Below, in pieces: positions 33,961 to 41,576 of a DNA stretch of 64,000 nucleotides. Each line of letters opens with the position of its first letter. The stretch's first letter is position 1. The position numbers were made by a program, and so were the translations under genes. The notes beneath the pieces are model-generated. The model saw nothing but the letters and a program-made list of their open reading frames with translations. It was not told the origin of the DNA and searched no databases. The stretch spans positions 620,001-684,000 of the forward strand of contig NZ_JALPSC010000002.1 in the NCBI RefSeq assembly GCF_023217965.1, in the 5' to 3' direction. This stretch comes from Prevotella sp. E13-27 (GTDB lineage Bacteria > Bacteroidota > Bacteroidia > Bacteroidales > Bacteroidaceae).

Positions 33961-34012
33961 ACTGCGGGCAGGGCATCGTCCCTGCCAACGCAGTTACGCA
34001 GTTACGCAGTTG
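33961..34012 (+). repeat. Hairpin plus octamer array (half locus D)
   Basis: ACTGCGGGCAGGG (33961-33973) pairs with CCCTGCC (33980-33986) and, after a 2-nt bulge, CGCAGT (33989-33994). Then CGCAGTTA, CGCAGTTA, CGCAGTTG (33989-34012) run into CATTTG. The last 14 nt equal the inner end of the locus C arms, but no inverted partner array follows. Confidence 0.75.
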
Positions 34013-34029
34013 CATTTGTAAAAATCAAT

Positions 34030-34097
34030 AACCCACCCCTTCCCATTCTTTGCAAGCAAAGCGTCGCAAGCGCCGAGCGCCCGAGGGGAGGGGAGAT
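34030..34097 (+). repeat. Dispersed palindromic repeat, well-preserved copy
   Basis: Order: acccaccccttccc, attctttgcaagcaaagcgt, cgcaagcgccgagcgcccga, ggggaggggag. Outer C-rich and G-rich ends are complementary, as are TTTGC/GCAAA. It lies just before the P5-like gene, where it also extends that reading frame upstream of the chosen start. Confidence 0.8.
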
Positions 34098-34121
34098 TTT
34101 AAAAATTCGATAGATGATAAA

Positions 34122-34544
34122 ATGATTGTAAGAGGAATAAGAAATAATAATCCGCTGAACATTCGCAGAAGTAAGGATCAGTGGAAGGGCCTCAGAGCCC
34201 AACAGACAGACGCAAGCTTTGCGCAGTTTGAAACAATGGAATATGGGTGGCGAGCAGCCTTCTACCTGCTCACACGAACCTATTACCACAAGTACAGGCT
34301 CTACACCATAAGGAGCATAGTGACGAAATGGGCGCCAGCAGTGGAGAACAACACAAAGGCGTATATAGAGAACGTCAGTAGGCTCACAGGCATGCTGCCA
34401 GACGAGCCACTGGGCATACCCTCGGAACAGCCCTCACGCTGGATGATGCTCGGCGCAGCAATGGCCCTGCAGGAGTGCGGCTGGGAAGGCTTCGACCTCT
34501 TCGCCATGCTCAGAGGATGGGAGATGTGCAGAGGTGAGAGGTAA
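34122..34544 (+). CDS. P5-like (phage structural protein P5 family) protein
   Basis: 140 residues from ATG 34122. Family phrase RGIRNNNPLNIRRSKDQWKGL, then FAQFETMEYGWRAAFYLLTRTYY and WMMLGAAMALQECGWEGFDLF. These proteins are annotated in Bacteroidales after the phage protein P5 and look like small lysozyme/muramidase-type folds. The frame is open 24 codons further upstream, but that part is encoded by the dispersed repeat, so the later ATG was chosen. The last codons and stop (CRGER-stop) come from the heptamer array. Confidence 0.75.
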   Translation: MIVRGIRNNNPLNIRRSKDQWKGLRAQQTDASFAQFETMEYGWRAAFYLLTRTYYHKYRLYTIRSIVTKWAPAVENNTKAYIENVSRLTGMLPDEPLGIPSEQPSRWMMLGAAMALQECGWEGFDLFAMLRGWEMCRGER

Positions 34545-34605
34545 GAAGTGAGAGGTGAGAGGTAAGAGGTGAGAAGTGAGAAGTAAGAGGTAAGAGGTAA
34601 GAGGT
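34526..34605 (+). repeat. Long heptanucleotide array before the cluster promoter
   Basis: About eleven 7-nt units (gaggtga, gaggtaa, gaagtga, gaagtaa variants) start inside the last codons of the P5-like gene and end 50 nt before the upxY promoter. The longest array in the window. Confidence 0.85.
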
Positions 34606-34655
34606 GCCCATTGTTGTATATGTGAAGACGAATGTCTTTTTTTTGTGTGTTTTTA

Positions 34656-34687
34656 TTTTGTCAGTCGGCGGAAAAGTAGTACCTTTG
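34656..34687 (+). promoter_or_regulatory. Promoter of the upxY-headed biosynthetic operon
   Basis: TTTTG (34656-34660), 19-nt spacer, TACCTTTG (34680-34687). Predicted start near 34694. No inverted repeats flank it, so promoter inversion as in Bacteroides capsule loci is not indicated. It is the only clear promoter I see for the following 27 kb. Confidence 0.8.
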
Positions 34688-34698
34688 CACACCATTTT

Positions 34699-35379
34699 AT
34701 GAGCACATTGTCTAATGTGACATCTCGACGAGGCGAGAAAATGATAAATCCTCCAAGCGTTGGAACGTCTTCCGATGCCATCCCCGAAGCAGATAGCTTA
34801 CAAATAGGGGTGTCGGTAGAATATGCTCATGACCCAAGTAAGAAATGGTTCGTCTTTCGTGCTTCCTACGGACGTGAAGACCGTGCACGAGAGTATATGG
34901 AAAATGATGGCTCGTTTGTATATATTGCTAAGCGCAATGCCGTGAAGTTCGTTAAGGGAAAGAGGAAGAGGGTGCTGGAAAACCTTATTCCTAACATTCT
35001 TTTTGCATATATCACGGAGGAGAAAGCCCACGAATATGTGAAGATGACGCCAGAGCTGAGCTTTATCACCTATTATTACAATCACTTCGAGCTGGATGAC
35101 AGACAGAAGAACCCGCCGCTGACGGTGACCACGAGTGAGATGGACAACTTCATACGTGCCACATGCAGCATGAACGAGCATCTGCTGTTCGTACAGCCGT
35201 CGCAGTGCCACTACAAGAGCGGCGAGATGGTGAGGGTGATAGATGGCGTGTTCAAAGGCGTGGAAGGCAAGGTGGCGCGCGTGTCGGGTCAGCAGCGAGT
35301 AATAGTCACGCTGTCGCAGGTGGGACTCGTCTCCACGGCCTACATACCCACAGCTTTCATAGAGAAACTCGAACCATAA
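34699..35379 (+). CDS. UpxY-type NusG paralogue, operon-specific antiterminator
   Basis: NGN domain begins KKWFVFRASYGREDRAREYMEND and a KOW motif lies near the C-terminus (SGEMVRVIDGVFKGVEGKVARVSGQQRVIVTL). UpxY proteins are NusG paralogues that bind RNA polymerase at the start of their own operon and let it pass terminators; known members drive capsular-polysaccharide operons. Here it precedes 27 pathway genes on one strand. Start: ATG 34699 gives 226 residues but an almost leaderless mRNA; ATG 34741 gives 212 residues and a ~47-nt leader. The longer open frame starts upstream of the promoter and is excluded. The first ~35 residues are not conserved-looking. Confidence 0.88.
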   Translation: MSTLSNVTSRRGEKMINPPSVGTSSDAIPEADSLQIGVSVEYAHDPSKKWFVFRASYGREDRAREYMENDGSFVYIAKRNAVKFVKGKRKRVLENLIPNILFAYITEEKAHEYVKMTPELSFITYYYNHFELDDRQKNPPLTVTTSEMDNFIRATCSMNEHLLFVQPSQCHYKSGEMVRVIDGVFKGVEGKVARVSGQQRVIVTLSQVGLVSTAYIPTAFIEKLEP

Positions 35380-35421
35380 AGAAAACTTAATCAAAACCTA
35401 AACTAAAATAAACTATTGAAT

Positions 35422-36153
35422 ATGAAGTACGCTCTTGTAACAGGCGGTTCGCGAGGACTTGGCAGAGCTATCTGTCTGGAGATAGCACAGATGGGAATAC
35501 CCGTGATTGTTAACTACCAGTCGAACGAGAATGCTGCCCTCGAGGTGAAAGCCGAGATAGAGGCTCGTGGCGGACAGGCTGAGCTGATGCGTTTCGATGT
35601 GAGTAAGGTGGACGAGGTGGAGGCTGCCCTTGGCAATTGGGAAGACCAGCACCCCGACGACTATATTGCCTATCTGGTGAACAATGCGGGCATACGTCGC
35701 GACAACGTGATGTTCATGATGCCTGAGGAGGACTGGCACGCGGTGATAAACACCTCGCTCGACGGCTTCTTCTACGTGACGCGCAAGCTGCTGCCGAAGA
35801 TGATGCAGCGCAAGCATGGCGGACGAATAGTGAACATGTCGTCGCTCTCAGGACTGAAGGGCATGCAGGGGCAGGCGAACTATAGTGCTGCAAAGGCGGC
35901 ACTCATAGGAGCAACGAAGGCGCTGGCGCTGGAGACGGCTCCGCGCGGAGTGACGGTGAACGCCGTGGCACCTGGATTCATAGAGACTGACATGACGAAG
36001 GAACTGCCACAGGACGAACTGAAGCAGCTCGTGCCAATGAAGCGCTTCGGACGTCCGGAAGAGGTGGCCGCGCTGGTGAAGTTTCTCATATCTGACAGCG
36101 CCGCATATATCACGGGAGAGGTCATCTCGATAAACGGAGGACTGTATACGTGA
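35422..36153 (+). CDS. 3-oxoacyl-ACP reductase, FabG type
   Basis: SDR ketoreductase that reduces the beta-keto group during chain extension. 243 residues: NADPH loop TGGSRGLGRAI, NNAGIRRDN, catalytic Ser140/141, Tyr154 and Lys158 (YSAAK), and the C-terminal GFIETDMTKELP and INGGLYT. ATG 35422 was preferred over a TTG two codons earlier because the Rossmann strand (MKYALVTGG) begins there. First structural gene of the cluster. Its TGA lies inside a single GAGAGGT heptamer. Confidence 0.93.
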   Translation: MKYALVTGGSRGLGRAICLEIAQMGIPVIVNYQSNENAALEVKAEIEARGGQAELMRFDVSKVDEVEAALGNWEDQHPDDYIAYLVNNAGIRRDNVMFMMPEEDWHAVINTSLDGFFYVTRKLLPKMMQRKHGGRIVNMSSLSGLKGMQGQANYSAAKAALIGATKALALETAPRGVTVNAVAPGFIETDMTKELPQDELKQLVPMKRFGRPEEVAALVKFLISDSAAYITGEVISINGGLYT

Positions 36154-36187
36154 GAGGTAGGAAAAATAAAATAATAGACAGATAAAC

Positions 36188-37408
36188 ATGAGTAAGAGAG
36201 TTGTTATTACTGGCGCAGGCATCTGGTCATGCCTCGGCACAAACATGGAAGCGGTGAAAGAGTCGCTTTATAATGGAAAGTCGGGCATTGGCCTCGACCA
36301 AGACCGTCTGGACTATGGCTACCGTTCAGGACTGACAGGCATCGTGGAGCGCCCACAGCTGAAGGGACTCCTTGACCGCAGAACACGCACAGGTCTCTCA
36401 GAGGAGGCCGAGTATGCGTTCATGGCAAGCCGCGAAGCATTCCAGATGGCAGGAATTGATGACCAGTATCTGTTGGACAACGAGGTGGGTGTCATCTTCG
36501 GCAACGACTCGTCGGCAAGCGCCGTGGTAGAGTCGGCACGCATCATGGCAGAGAAGCACGACTCGGCGATGATAGGCTCAGGTCTTATCTTCCAGGGCAT
36601 GAATTCGACGGTGAACATGAACATGAACACCATCTTCCACCTGCGTGGAGTGAACTTCTCAGTAAGCTCGGCATGTGCCAGCGGCTCTCACTCAATAGGT
36701 CTGGCCTATATGTTCATAAAGCAGGGCCTGCAGGACATGATACTCTGCGGCGGTGCACAGGAAGTGAACAAATACGCCATGTCGTCGTTTGACGCGCTCA
36801 ACGCCTTCTCAGTACGCATGGATGACCCAACGAAGGCCTCGCGCCCATTCGACAAGTCACGCGACGGACTGGTGCCCAGCGGTGGTGCTGCTGCCCTTGT
36901 GCTCGAAGAGTATGAGCATGCCGTGAAGCGTGGAGCAACAATCCTGGCAGAGGTGTGCGGATATGGCTTCTCAAGCAATGGAGGTGGCATCAGTCAGCCA
37001 AGCGACGTGGGCAGCTTCGTGGCAATGACACGCGCCATGGGGGATGCAGGAGTGACGCCCGACGATATAGACTATATCAACGCCCACGCCACTTCCACAC
37101 AGCAGGGCGACATGTATGAGGCAATGGCGCTGGATCGCCTGTTCACAGGCAAGCACGCCCTCATATCGAGCACCAAGTCTATGACTGGACACGAGTGCTG
37201 GATGGCAGGCGCAAGCGAGATTGTCTATTCGCTGATAATGATGCAGAACAACTTCGTGGCACCAAACATCAACTTCGTGGAGCCCGACGAGTATTCGGCA
37301 AACCTTAACCTCGCCACAAAGACTGTGGACACAGAGATAAAGACTGTGTTGAGCAACTCCTTCGGATTCGGAGGCACAAACTCGGCCCTCGTGATAAAGA
37401 GACTATAG
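36188..37408 (+). CDS. Beta-ketoacyl-ACP synthase, KAS I/II type (KS1)
   Basis: Decarboxylative condensing enzyme for polyene chain extension. 406 residues with complete catalytic triad: Cys163 in SSACASGSHSIG, His300 in NAHATSTQQGD, His335 in SMTGHECWMAG, and the GFGGTN C-terminal motif. One of three KS proteins in the operon with intact triads. The trailing gap (37409-37472) consists of heptamer repeats. Confidence 0.93.
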   Translation: MSKRVVITGAGIWSCLGTNMEAVKESLYNGKSGIGLDQDRLDYGYRSGLTGIVERPQLKGLLDRRTRTGLSEEAEYAFMASREAFQMAGIDDQYLLDNEVGVIFGNDSSASAVVESARIMAEKHDSAMIGSGLIFQGMNSTVNMNMNTIFHLRGVNFSVSSACASGSHSIGLAYMFIKQGLQDMILCGGAQEVNKYAMSSFDALNAFSVRMDDPTKASRPFDKSRDGLVPSGGAAALVLEEYEHAVKRGATILAEVCGYGFSSNGGGISQPSDVGSFVAMTRAMGDAGVTPDDIDYINAHATSTQQGDMYEAMALDRLFTGKHALISSTKSMTGHECWMAGASEIVYSLIMMQNNFVAPNINFVEPDEYSANLNLATKTVDTEIKTVLSNSFGFGGTNSALVIKRL

Positions 37409-37412
37409 AGCT

Positions 37413-37472
37413 TGACTTTAGACTACAGACTTTAGACTTCTAATCCTACCTCTCAGTTCTCACCTCTCAGTA
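37413..37472 (+). repeat. Heptanucleotide arrays (GACTTTA and ACCTCTC)
   Basis: gactttagactacagactttagacttc gives four 7-nt units, followed by acctctc, agttctc, acctctc. The array touches the next start codon. Confidence 0.8.
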
Positions 37473-38345
37473 ATGTCTCACGCCGGAATGACATATGGCA
37501 ACGCCAGACTGTACAGGATGCTCATCTTCATGTTGAGAATCCTGAACATAAAGGTGTTCTATGTGTTCATGGCTGTGTGCGTGATTCCTGTTACAATGGT
37601 GTTCAGCAGCGGGGCACGGCTCACGTTCAGCTATTTCCGCAAGCGGAGAGGCTACGGATGGTGGAAAGCCCTGCGCGCCACTTATGGCAACCACTATGTA
37701 TTCGGACAGACCGTCATAGACAAGTTTGCCATGTATGCAGGACATAAGTTCACCATTAACTATAAGGGGCTGGAGCAATATGAGGCGCTGGTAGAAGGCA
37801 AGGACTCGTTCCTGCAGCTGAGCGCCCACATAGGCTGTAGCGAGATACTCGGCTATTCGCTTCATGTAAATAAGACGTGCAACGTGCTCGTCTATGGCGG
37901 AGAGAAACAGTCGCTCATGGGCTATCGCCAGGCATCGTTTGGCGACATGAATATAAAGATGATTCCTGTGGGAACGGAAGATTCGCATAGCGACGACATA
38001 GTGCGCGCTCTTGACAACGGAGAGATAGTGAGCGCCTTTGCCGACAGGTTCATCAACGAGCACAAGATGCTCACGGCAACGCTCCACGGCAGTCAGGTGA
38101 AGCTGGCAAAGGGACCGTTCTCGCTGGCTACGACATGCGGCATAAGCGTCATCATGGCAAGCGCAATGAAAGAGCGCGACGGGTCATACACAGCCTATTT
38201 TACTCCGCTGCACTATGACTCCTCGCTGCCAAAAGCACAGCAGCGACAGCAAATTGCCGATGCTTATATGGCTGAGATAGAAAGACTTTTGGAAATATAT
38301 CCTTTACAATGGTTCAACTATTCTGACCTTTTTATAAAAAAATAA
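37473..38345 (+). CDS. LpxL/HtrB-like acyltransferase 1
   Basis: 290 residues of the bacterial lipid-A-type acyltransferase family: an N-terminal hydrophobic helix (FYVFMAVCVIPVTMVF), HX4E catalytic motif in LSAHIGCSEILG (His119, Glu124), and a conserved ADRF segment near residue 190. Expected to move an acyl group, possibly the polyene chain, from ACP to an acceptor on the inner face of the membrane. About 40% similar by eye to the gene at 39468, with a methyltransferase between them. Met1 or Met6 may be the start. Confidence 0.85.
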   Translation: MSHAGMTYGNARLYRMLIFMLRILNIKVFYVFMAVCVIPVTMVFSSGARLTFSYFRKRRGYGWWKALRATYGNHYVFGQTVIDKFAMYAGHKFTINYKGLEQYEALVEGKDSFLQLSAHIGCSEILGYSLHVNKTCNVLVYGGEKQSLMGYRQASFGDMNIKMIPVGTEDSHSDDIVRALDNGEIVSAFADRFINEHKMLTATLHGSQVKLAKGPFSLATTCGISVIMASAMKERDGSYTAYFTPLHYDSSLPKAQQRQQIADAYMAEIERLLEIYPLQWFNYSDLFIKK

Positions 38346-39449
38346 ATGAACTTATCTTCTGATCTGAAAAAGCGATACACCAAGGAGCCGTTCAACGCGC
38401 GAGAGGCACAGCGAATGGCGGAGTTTATCGCATGGGGACCAATAGCGTTTCAGGCTTCGCGCCTGATGGTGAAGTATGGAATCCTCGACATGATTCGCGA
38501 CTCAAACAACGGACTCACACAGGAGGAAATCGTGGAAGCAACAGGACTGTCGGAATATGCAGTGAAATGCCTGTTGGAGGCATCGCTCTGCATAGGCACC
38601 ATCCTTGTGGACGTGGATACTGACAGGTTCACGATTTCAAAGACAGGATGGTTCCTGCTGAACGACCCTGCCACACGCGTGAACATTGACTTCAATCACG
38701 ATGTGAACTACGAGGGAATGTTCCGTCTTGAGGAGTCGCTGCTCAACGGAAAGCCTGAGGGACTGCGCCATTTCGGCGACTGGCCCACTGTCTATGAGGG
38801 CTTGTCGCAGCTGCCGCCTCATGTGCAGAAAAGCTGGTTCGGCTTCGACCATTTCTATAGCGACTCATCGTTCCCAGAGGCTCTGAAGGTAATCTTCGAT
38901 GAGCATAAGGTGAGAACACTCTACGACGTGGGCGGCAATACCGGCAAGTGGGCTAAGCAATGCGTGGCCTACAGCAAGGACGTGAAAGTGACAATACTCG
39001 ACCTCCCTCAGCAGATAAAGATGATGGAGGAGAACATAAAGGGGCATGAGGGTGCCGACCGCATCAGCGGATATGGAATAAACCTGCTGGACAAGGAGGC
39101 CTATTTCCCGAAGTACGACGGACAGCTAGACGCGATATGGATGAGCCAGTTCCTCGACTGCTTCAGCATGGAGGAGATTGTAAGCATACTGACACGCGCC
39201 AAGGCGGCAATGACTGACAATACGCGTATATATATTATGGAGACGCTGTGGGATCGCCAGCGCTTTGAGCCAGCAGCATTCTGTCTGACGATGACAAGCC
39301 TGTATTTCACAGCCATAGCCAATGGTAACAGTAAGATGTATAATACCAAGGACCTGGAACAATGTATAAATGACGCTGGGCTCAAGGTGGAGAAGATACA
39401 CGACAACTTAGGACAGGGACACTCCATCGTGGTTGTGAAGAAAGCGTAG
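38346..39449 (+). CDS. SAM-dependent methyltransferase, O-methyltransferase type
   Basis: 367 residues. N-terminal winged-helix/dimerisation part (QASRLMVKYGILDMI ... GLTQEEIVEATGLSEYAVKCLLEASLCIG), then a class I fold with SAM loop VRTLYDVGGNTGKWAKQC (about 194-210), acidic residue in VTILDLPQQI, and DAIWMSQFLDCF. This is the Methyltransf_2 architecture typical of O-methylation of aromatic natural products. In aryl-polyene clusters a methyltransferase decorates the aromatic head group; the exact site here is not known. ATG follows the previous stop directly. Confidence 0.88.
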   Translation: MNLSSDLKKRYTKEPFNAREAQRMAEFIAWGPIAFQASRLMVKYGILDMIRDSNNGLTQEEIVEATGLSEYAVKCLLEASLCIGTILVDVDTDRFTISKTGWFLLNDPATRVNIDFNHDVNYEGMFRLEESLLNGKPEGLRHFGDWPTVYEGLSQLPPHVQKSWFGFDHFYSDSSFPEALKVIFDEHKVRTLYDVGGNTGKWAKQCVAYSKDVKVTILDLPQQIKMMEENIKGHEGADRISGYGINLLDKEAYFPKYDGQLDAIWMSQFLDCFSMEEIVSILTRAKAAMTDNTRIYIMETLWDRQRFEPAAFCLTMTSLYFTAIANGNSKMYNTKDLEQCINDAGLKVEKIHDNLGQGHSIVVVKKA

Positions 39450-39467
39450 GAGAGGGGACAGCAAGCT

Positions 39468-40346
39468 ATGGCAGAGAAGGAATGGAAGGGAACGACCTAC
39501 GGCAACGGACTAATGCACCGTTGGCTCATAGGACTGCTTCGTGTCATTGACATGAGGATCATCTATGCCATCACCTTCCTGTTCATTGTTCCGCCTACGA
39601 TGTTCAAGCCTGGCTTCGGACATGCCTACCGTTTCTTCCGTCAGCGTTTTGGCTATTCTAAGGTGCGCTCTTTTTACATGGCATACAAGAACCACTGCCT
39701 CTTCTCGCAGGCGGTGATAGACAAGTTCGCAATGTTTGCAGGACATAATTTCGACATTGAACTTGAAGGATATGACAACTTCCTTAGCCTAGCTGCAAAG
39801 CCTGAAGGTTTCGTGCAGCTGAGTTCTCACATAGGCAACTACGAGATAGCAGGCTACTCGTTGGTAGCAGAAAGTAAGCCTTTTAATGCTCTGGTGTATT
39901 TTGGTGAGAAACAGGAGGTTATGGATAACAGAAATAAGATGTTTTCGCACGCGAACATTAAGATGATTCCCATAATGAGCGACATGAGTCACCTGTTTGC
40001 CATCAACAGCGCATTGGAGAATGGAGAGACGGTGAGCATACCTGCCGACCGCATCTGGGGTTCACAGAAGTTCGTTTCGAAAAACGTGTTGGGCAAGGAA
40101 GCACATCTGCCTATGGGACCGTTTCAGGTGGCAGCGCTGAGAGGCGTTGACGTGCTGGCTGTGAACGTGATGAAAGAGTCGTTCACACGCTACAAGATAT
40201 ATGTAACCCCTCTTAACTACGACAAGGAGGCTTCGAGGAAAGCGCAGATAGACCAGCTGGCCGATGCCTATGTGGCAGAACTCGAGCGTATGGTGAAGCG
40301 CTATCCGGCTCAGTGGTACAACTATTTTGACTTCTGGGCACAATAG
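39468..40346 (+). CDS. LpxL/HtrB-like acyltransferase 2
   Basis: 292 residues, paralogous to the acyltransferase at 37473. N-terminal membrane helix (IIYAITFLFIVPPTMF), HX4E motif in LSSHIGNYEIAG (His121, Glu126), ADRIWGSQKF region, and a final LERMVKRYPAQWYNYFDFW similar to its paralogue's LERLLEIYPLQWFNYSDLF. Two lipid-A-type acyltransferases in one polyene operon suggest attachment of acyl groups to a lipid acceptor. It lies 18 nt after the methyltransferase and 35 nt before an ACP. Confidence 0.85.
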   Translation: MAEKEWKGTTYGNGLMHRWLIGLLRVIDMRIIYAITFLFIVPPTMFKPGFGHAYRFFRQRFGYSKVRSFYMAYKNHCLFSQAVIDKFAMFAGHNFDIELEGYDNFLSLAAKPEGFVQLSSHIGNYEIAGYSLVAESKPFNALVYFGEKQEVMDNRNKMFSHANIKMIPIMSDMSHLFAINSALENGETVSIPADRIWGSQKFVSKNVLGKEAHLPMGPFQVAALRGVDVLAVNVMKESFTRYKIYVTPLNYDKEASRKAQIDQLADAYVAELERMVKRYPAQWYNYFDFWAQ

Positions 40347-40381
40347 GAAACATAATTATAAACTAAATAAATTTTTAAGTC

Positions 40382-40624
40382 ATGACAAGAACAGAAATTG
40401 AAGAGAAAGTAAAGGCATTCCTTATTGATGATCTCGAGATTGAGGAAGAAAACATCTTCCCTGAGGCACTGCTTAAGGAGGACATGGGTATTGACAGCCT
40501 CGACTATGTAGATATCGTGGTAATCGTGGAGAAAAACTTCGGCTTCAAGATTAAGGCACAGGACATGGCAAAGGTTAAGACCCTGGCACAGTTCTACGAC
40601 TATATCGAGACACAGATAGCATAA
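40382..40624 (+). CDS. Acyl carrier protein 1
   Basis: 80 residues, acidic four-helix carrier protein. The phosphopantetheine site is Ser39 in MGIDSLDYVDIVV. Carries the growing chain for the cluster's synthases. First of three ACPs; 7 nt before the hotdog gene. Confidence 0.93.
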   Translation: MTRTEIEEKVKAFLIDDLEIEEENIFPEALLKEDMGIDSLDYVDIVVIVEKNFGFKIKAQDMAKVKTLAQFYDYIETQIA

Positions 40625-40631
40625 CAGCAGG

Positions 40632-41066
40632 ATGGACTGGAAAGATACACCTATAACCAATCTTATACCCCAGCGCCCGCCATTCGTAATGGTGGACAGG
40701 GTGTTGAGTTGCGATGAGGTGGATGCCGTAGCGGAGTTTACCATACGTGAGGACAACATCTTCCTTGACGACATGAAGCTGGCGCCTGCTGGAATAATAG
40801 AGAACATGGCACAGTCGTGTGCTGCACGAATGGGCTGTATCAACCAGATGCGCAAGGAGTCAGTGAAGATTGGATTCATTGGTGACATACGCGACTGTAA
40901 CATCTTGCGCCAGCCACGCTGCGGAGAGGTTATGCTCACTACGGTACACATCGTTGAGGAAGTGTTTCATCTTACTCTTGCCGATGTGTCGTCGAAAGTT
41001 GGTGACGAGACTGTTGCCACCGCCAGAATAAAGATTGCTCTGACAGACATAGAGTCGAAAGAATAA
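40632..41066 (+). CDS. FabZ/hotdog-fold protein lacking the usual catalytic His
   Basis: 144 residues with the hotdog layout IPQRPPFVMVDRV ... APAGIIENMAQSCAARMG. In FabZ dehydratases the first motif is HRYPF with an essential His; here it is Gln14. The acidic position on the central helix (Glu57) is present. It may therefore be a non-catalytic partner of the second hotdog protein (47311), or use another residue. Position after ACP1 and before a thioesterase supports a role in polyene dehydration. Confidence 0.82.
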   Translation: MDWKDTPITNLIPQRPPFVMVDRVLSCDEVDAVAEFTIREDNIFLDDMKLAPAGIIENMAQSCAARMGCINQMRKESVKIGFIGDIRDCNILRQPRCGEVMLTTVHIVEEVFHLTLADVSSKVGDETVATARIKIALTDIESKE

Positions 41067-41085
41067 GACCGTATTGTTAATTACC

Positions 41086-41526
41086 ATGCGCAGAAAGGAA
41101 GCTCAGCAGGAAAGCACACTTAAGGCGTCGCTGGATTTCAAAATAAGGTTCAGTGAGATTGATGCCATGAGAGTGGTGTGGCATGGGGCTTACGCAAAGT
41201 ATTTCGAGGATGCGCGTGAATTCTTCGGCAAGAAGTTTGACTTGGGCTACGAGCTCATAGAGACAAACGGCTTCTTCGCACCTATAGTGGAACTGAACTT
41301 TCAGTACAAGCAGCCTCTGCGCTATGGCATGACACCAACGATAGACATCATTTACAGGCCTACAGAGGCCGCGAAGATAGTGTTCGACTATGAGATTCGC
41401 GACTCGGCCAACGGAGAGCTTATGGTGACAGGTCACAGCGTTCAGGTGTTCATGGACAAAGACTACCAGCTCGTTTGGGAGTCGCCAGAGTTCTATCAAA
41501 ATTGGAAAAAACGCTGGAATATCTAA
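41086..41526 (+). CDS. Acyl-ACP/CoA thioesterase, 4HBT hotdog type
   Basis: 146 residues: RFSEIDAMRVVWHGAYAKYFEDAREFFGKKF matches the 4-hydroxybenzoyl-CoA thioesterase/YbgC pattern (D-x-x-x-VVWH-x(3)-YxxYFExAR, Asp in EIDAM). Probably releases or edits chains on ACP. The frame also has a TTG four codons upstream; the ATG at 41086 is preferred. The TAA stop starts the following heptamer array. Confidence 0.88.
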   Translation: MRRKEAQQESTLKASLDFKIRFSEIDAMRVVWHGAYAKYFEDAREFFGKKFDLGYELIETNGFFAPIVELNFQYKQPLRYGMTPTIDIIYRPTEAAKIVFDYEIRDSANGELMVTGHSVQVFMDKDYQLVWESPEFYQNWKKRWNI

Positions 41527-41573
41527 CCTCTCACCTCTCACCTCTCAGTTCTCACCTCTAACCTCTAACCTCT
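41526..41573 (+). repeat. Heptanucleotide array (ACCTCTC/ACCTCTA)
   Basis: Seven units: acctctc, acctctc, acctctc, agttctc, acctcta, acctcta, acctctg, running from the stop codon of the thioesterase to 3 nt before the next ATG. Confidence 0.88.
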
Positions 41574-41576
41574 GAA

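Noticed and set aside
34526..34700. Invertible promoter upstream of the UpxY gene
   Set aside because: No inverted repeats bracket the promoter and no invertase gene is in the window; the heptamer array lies only on one side.
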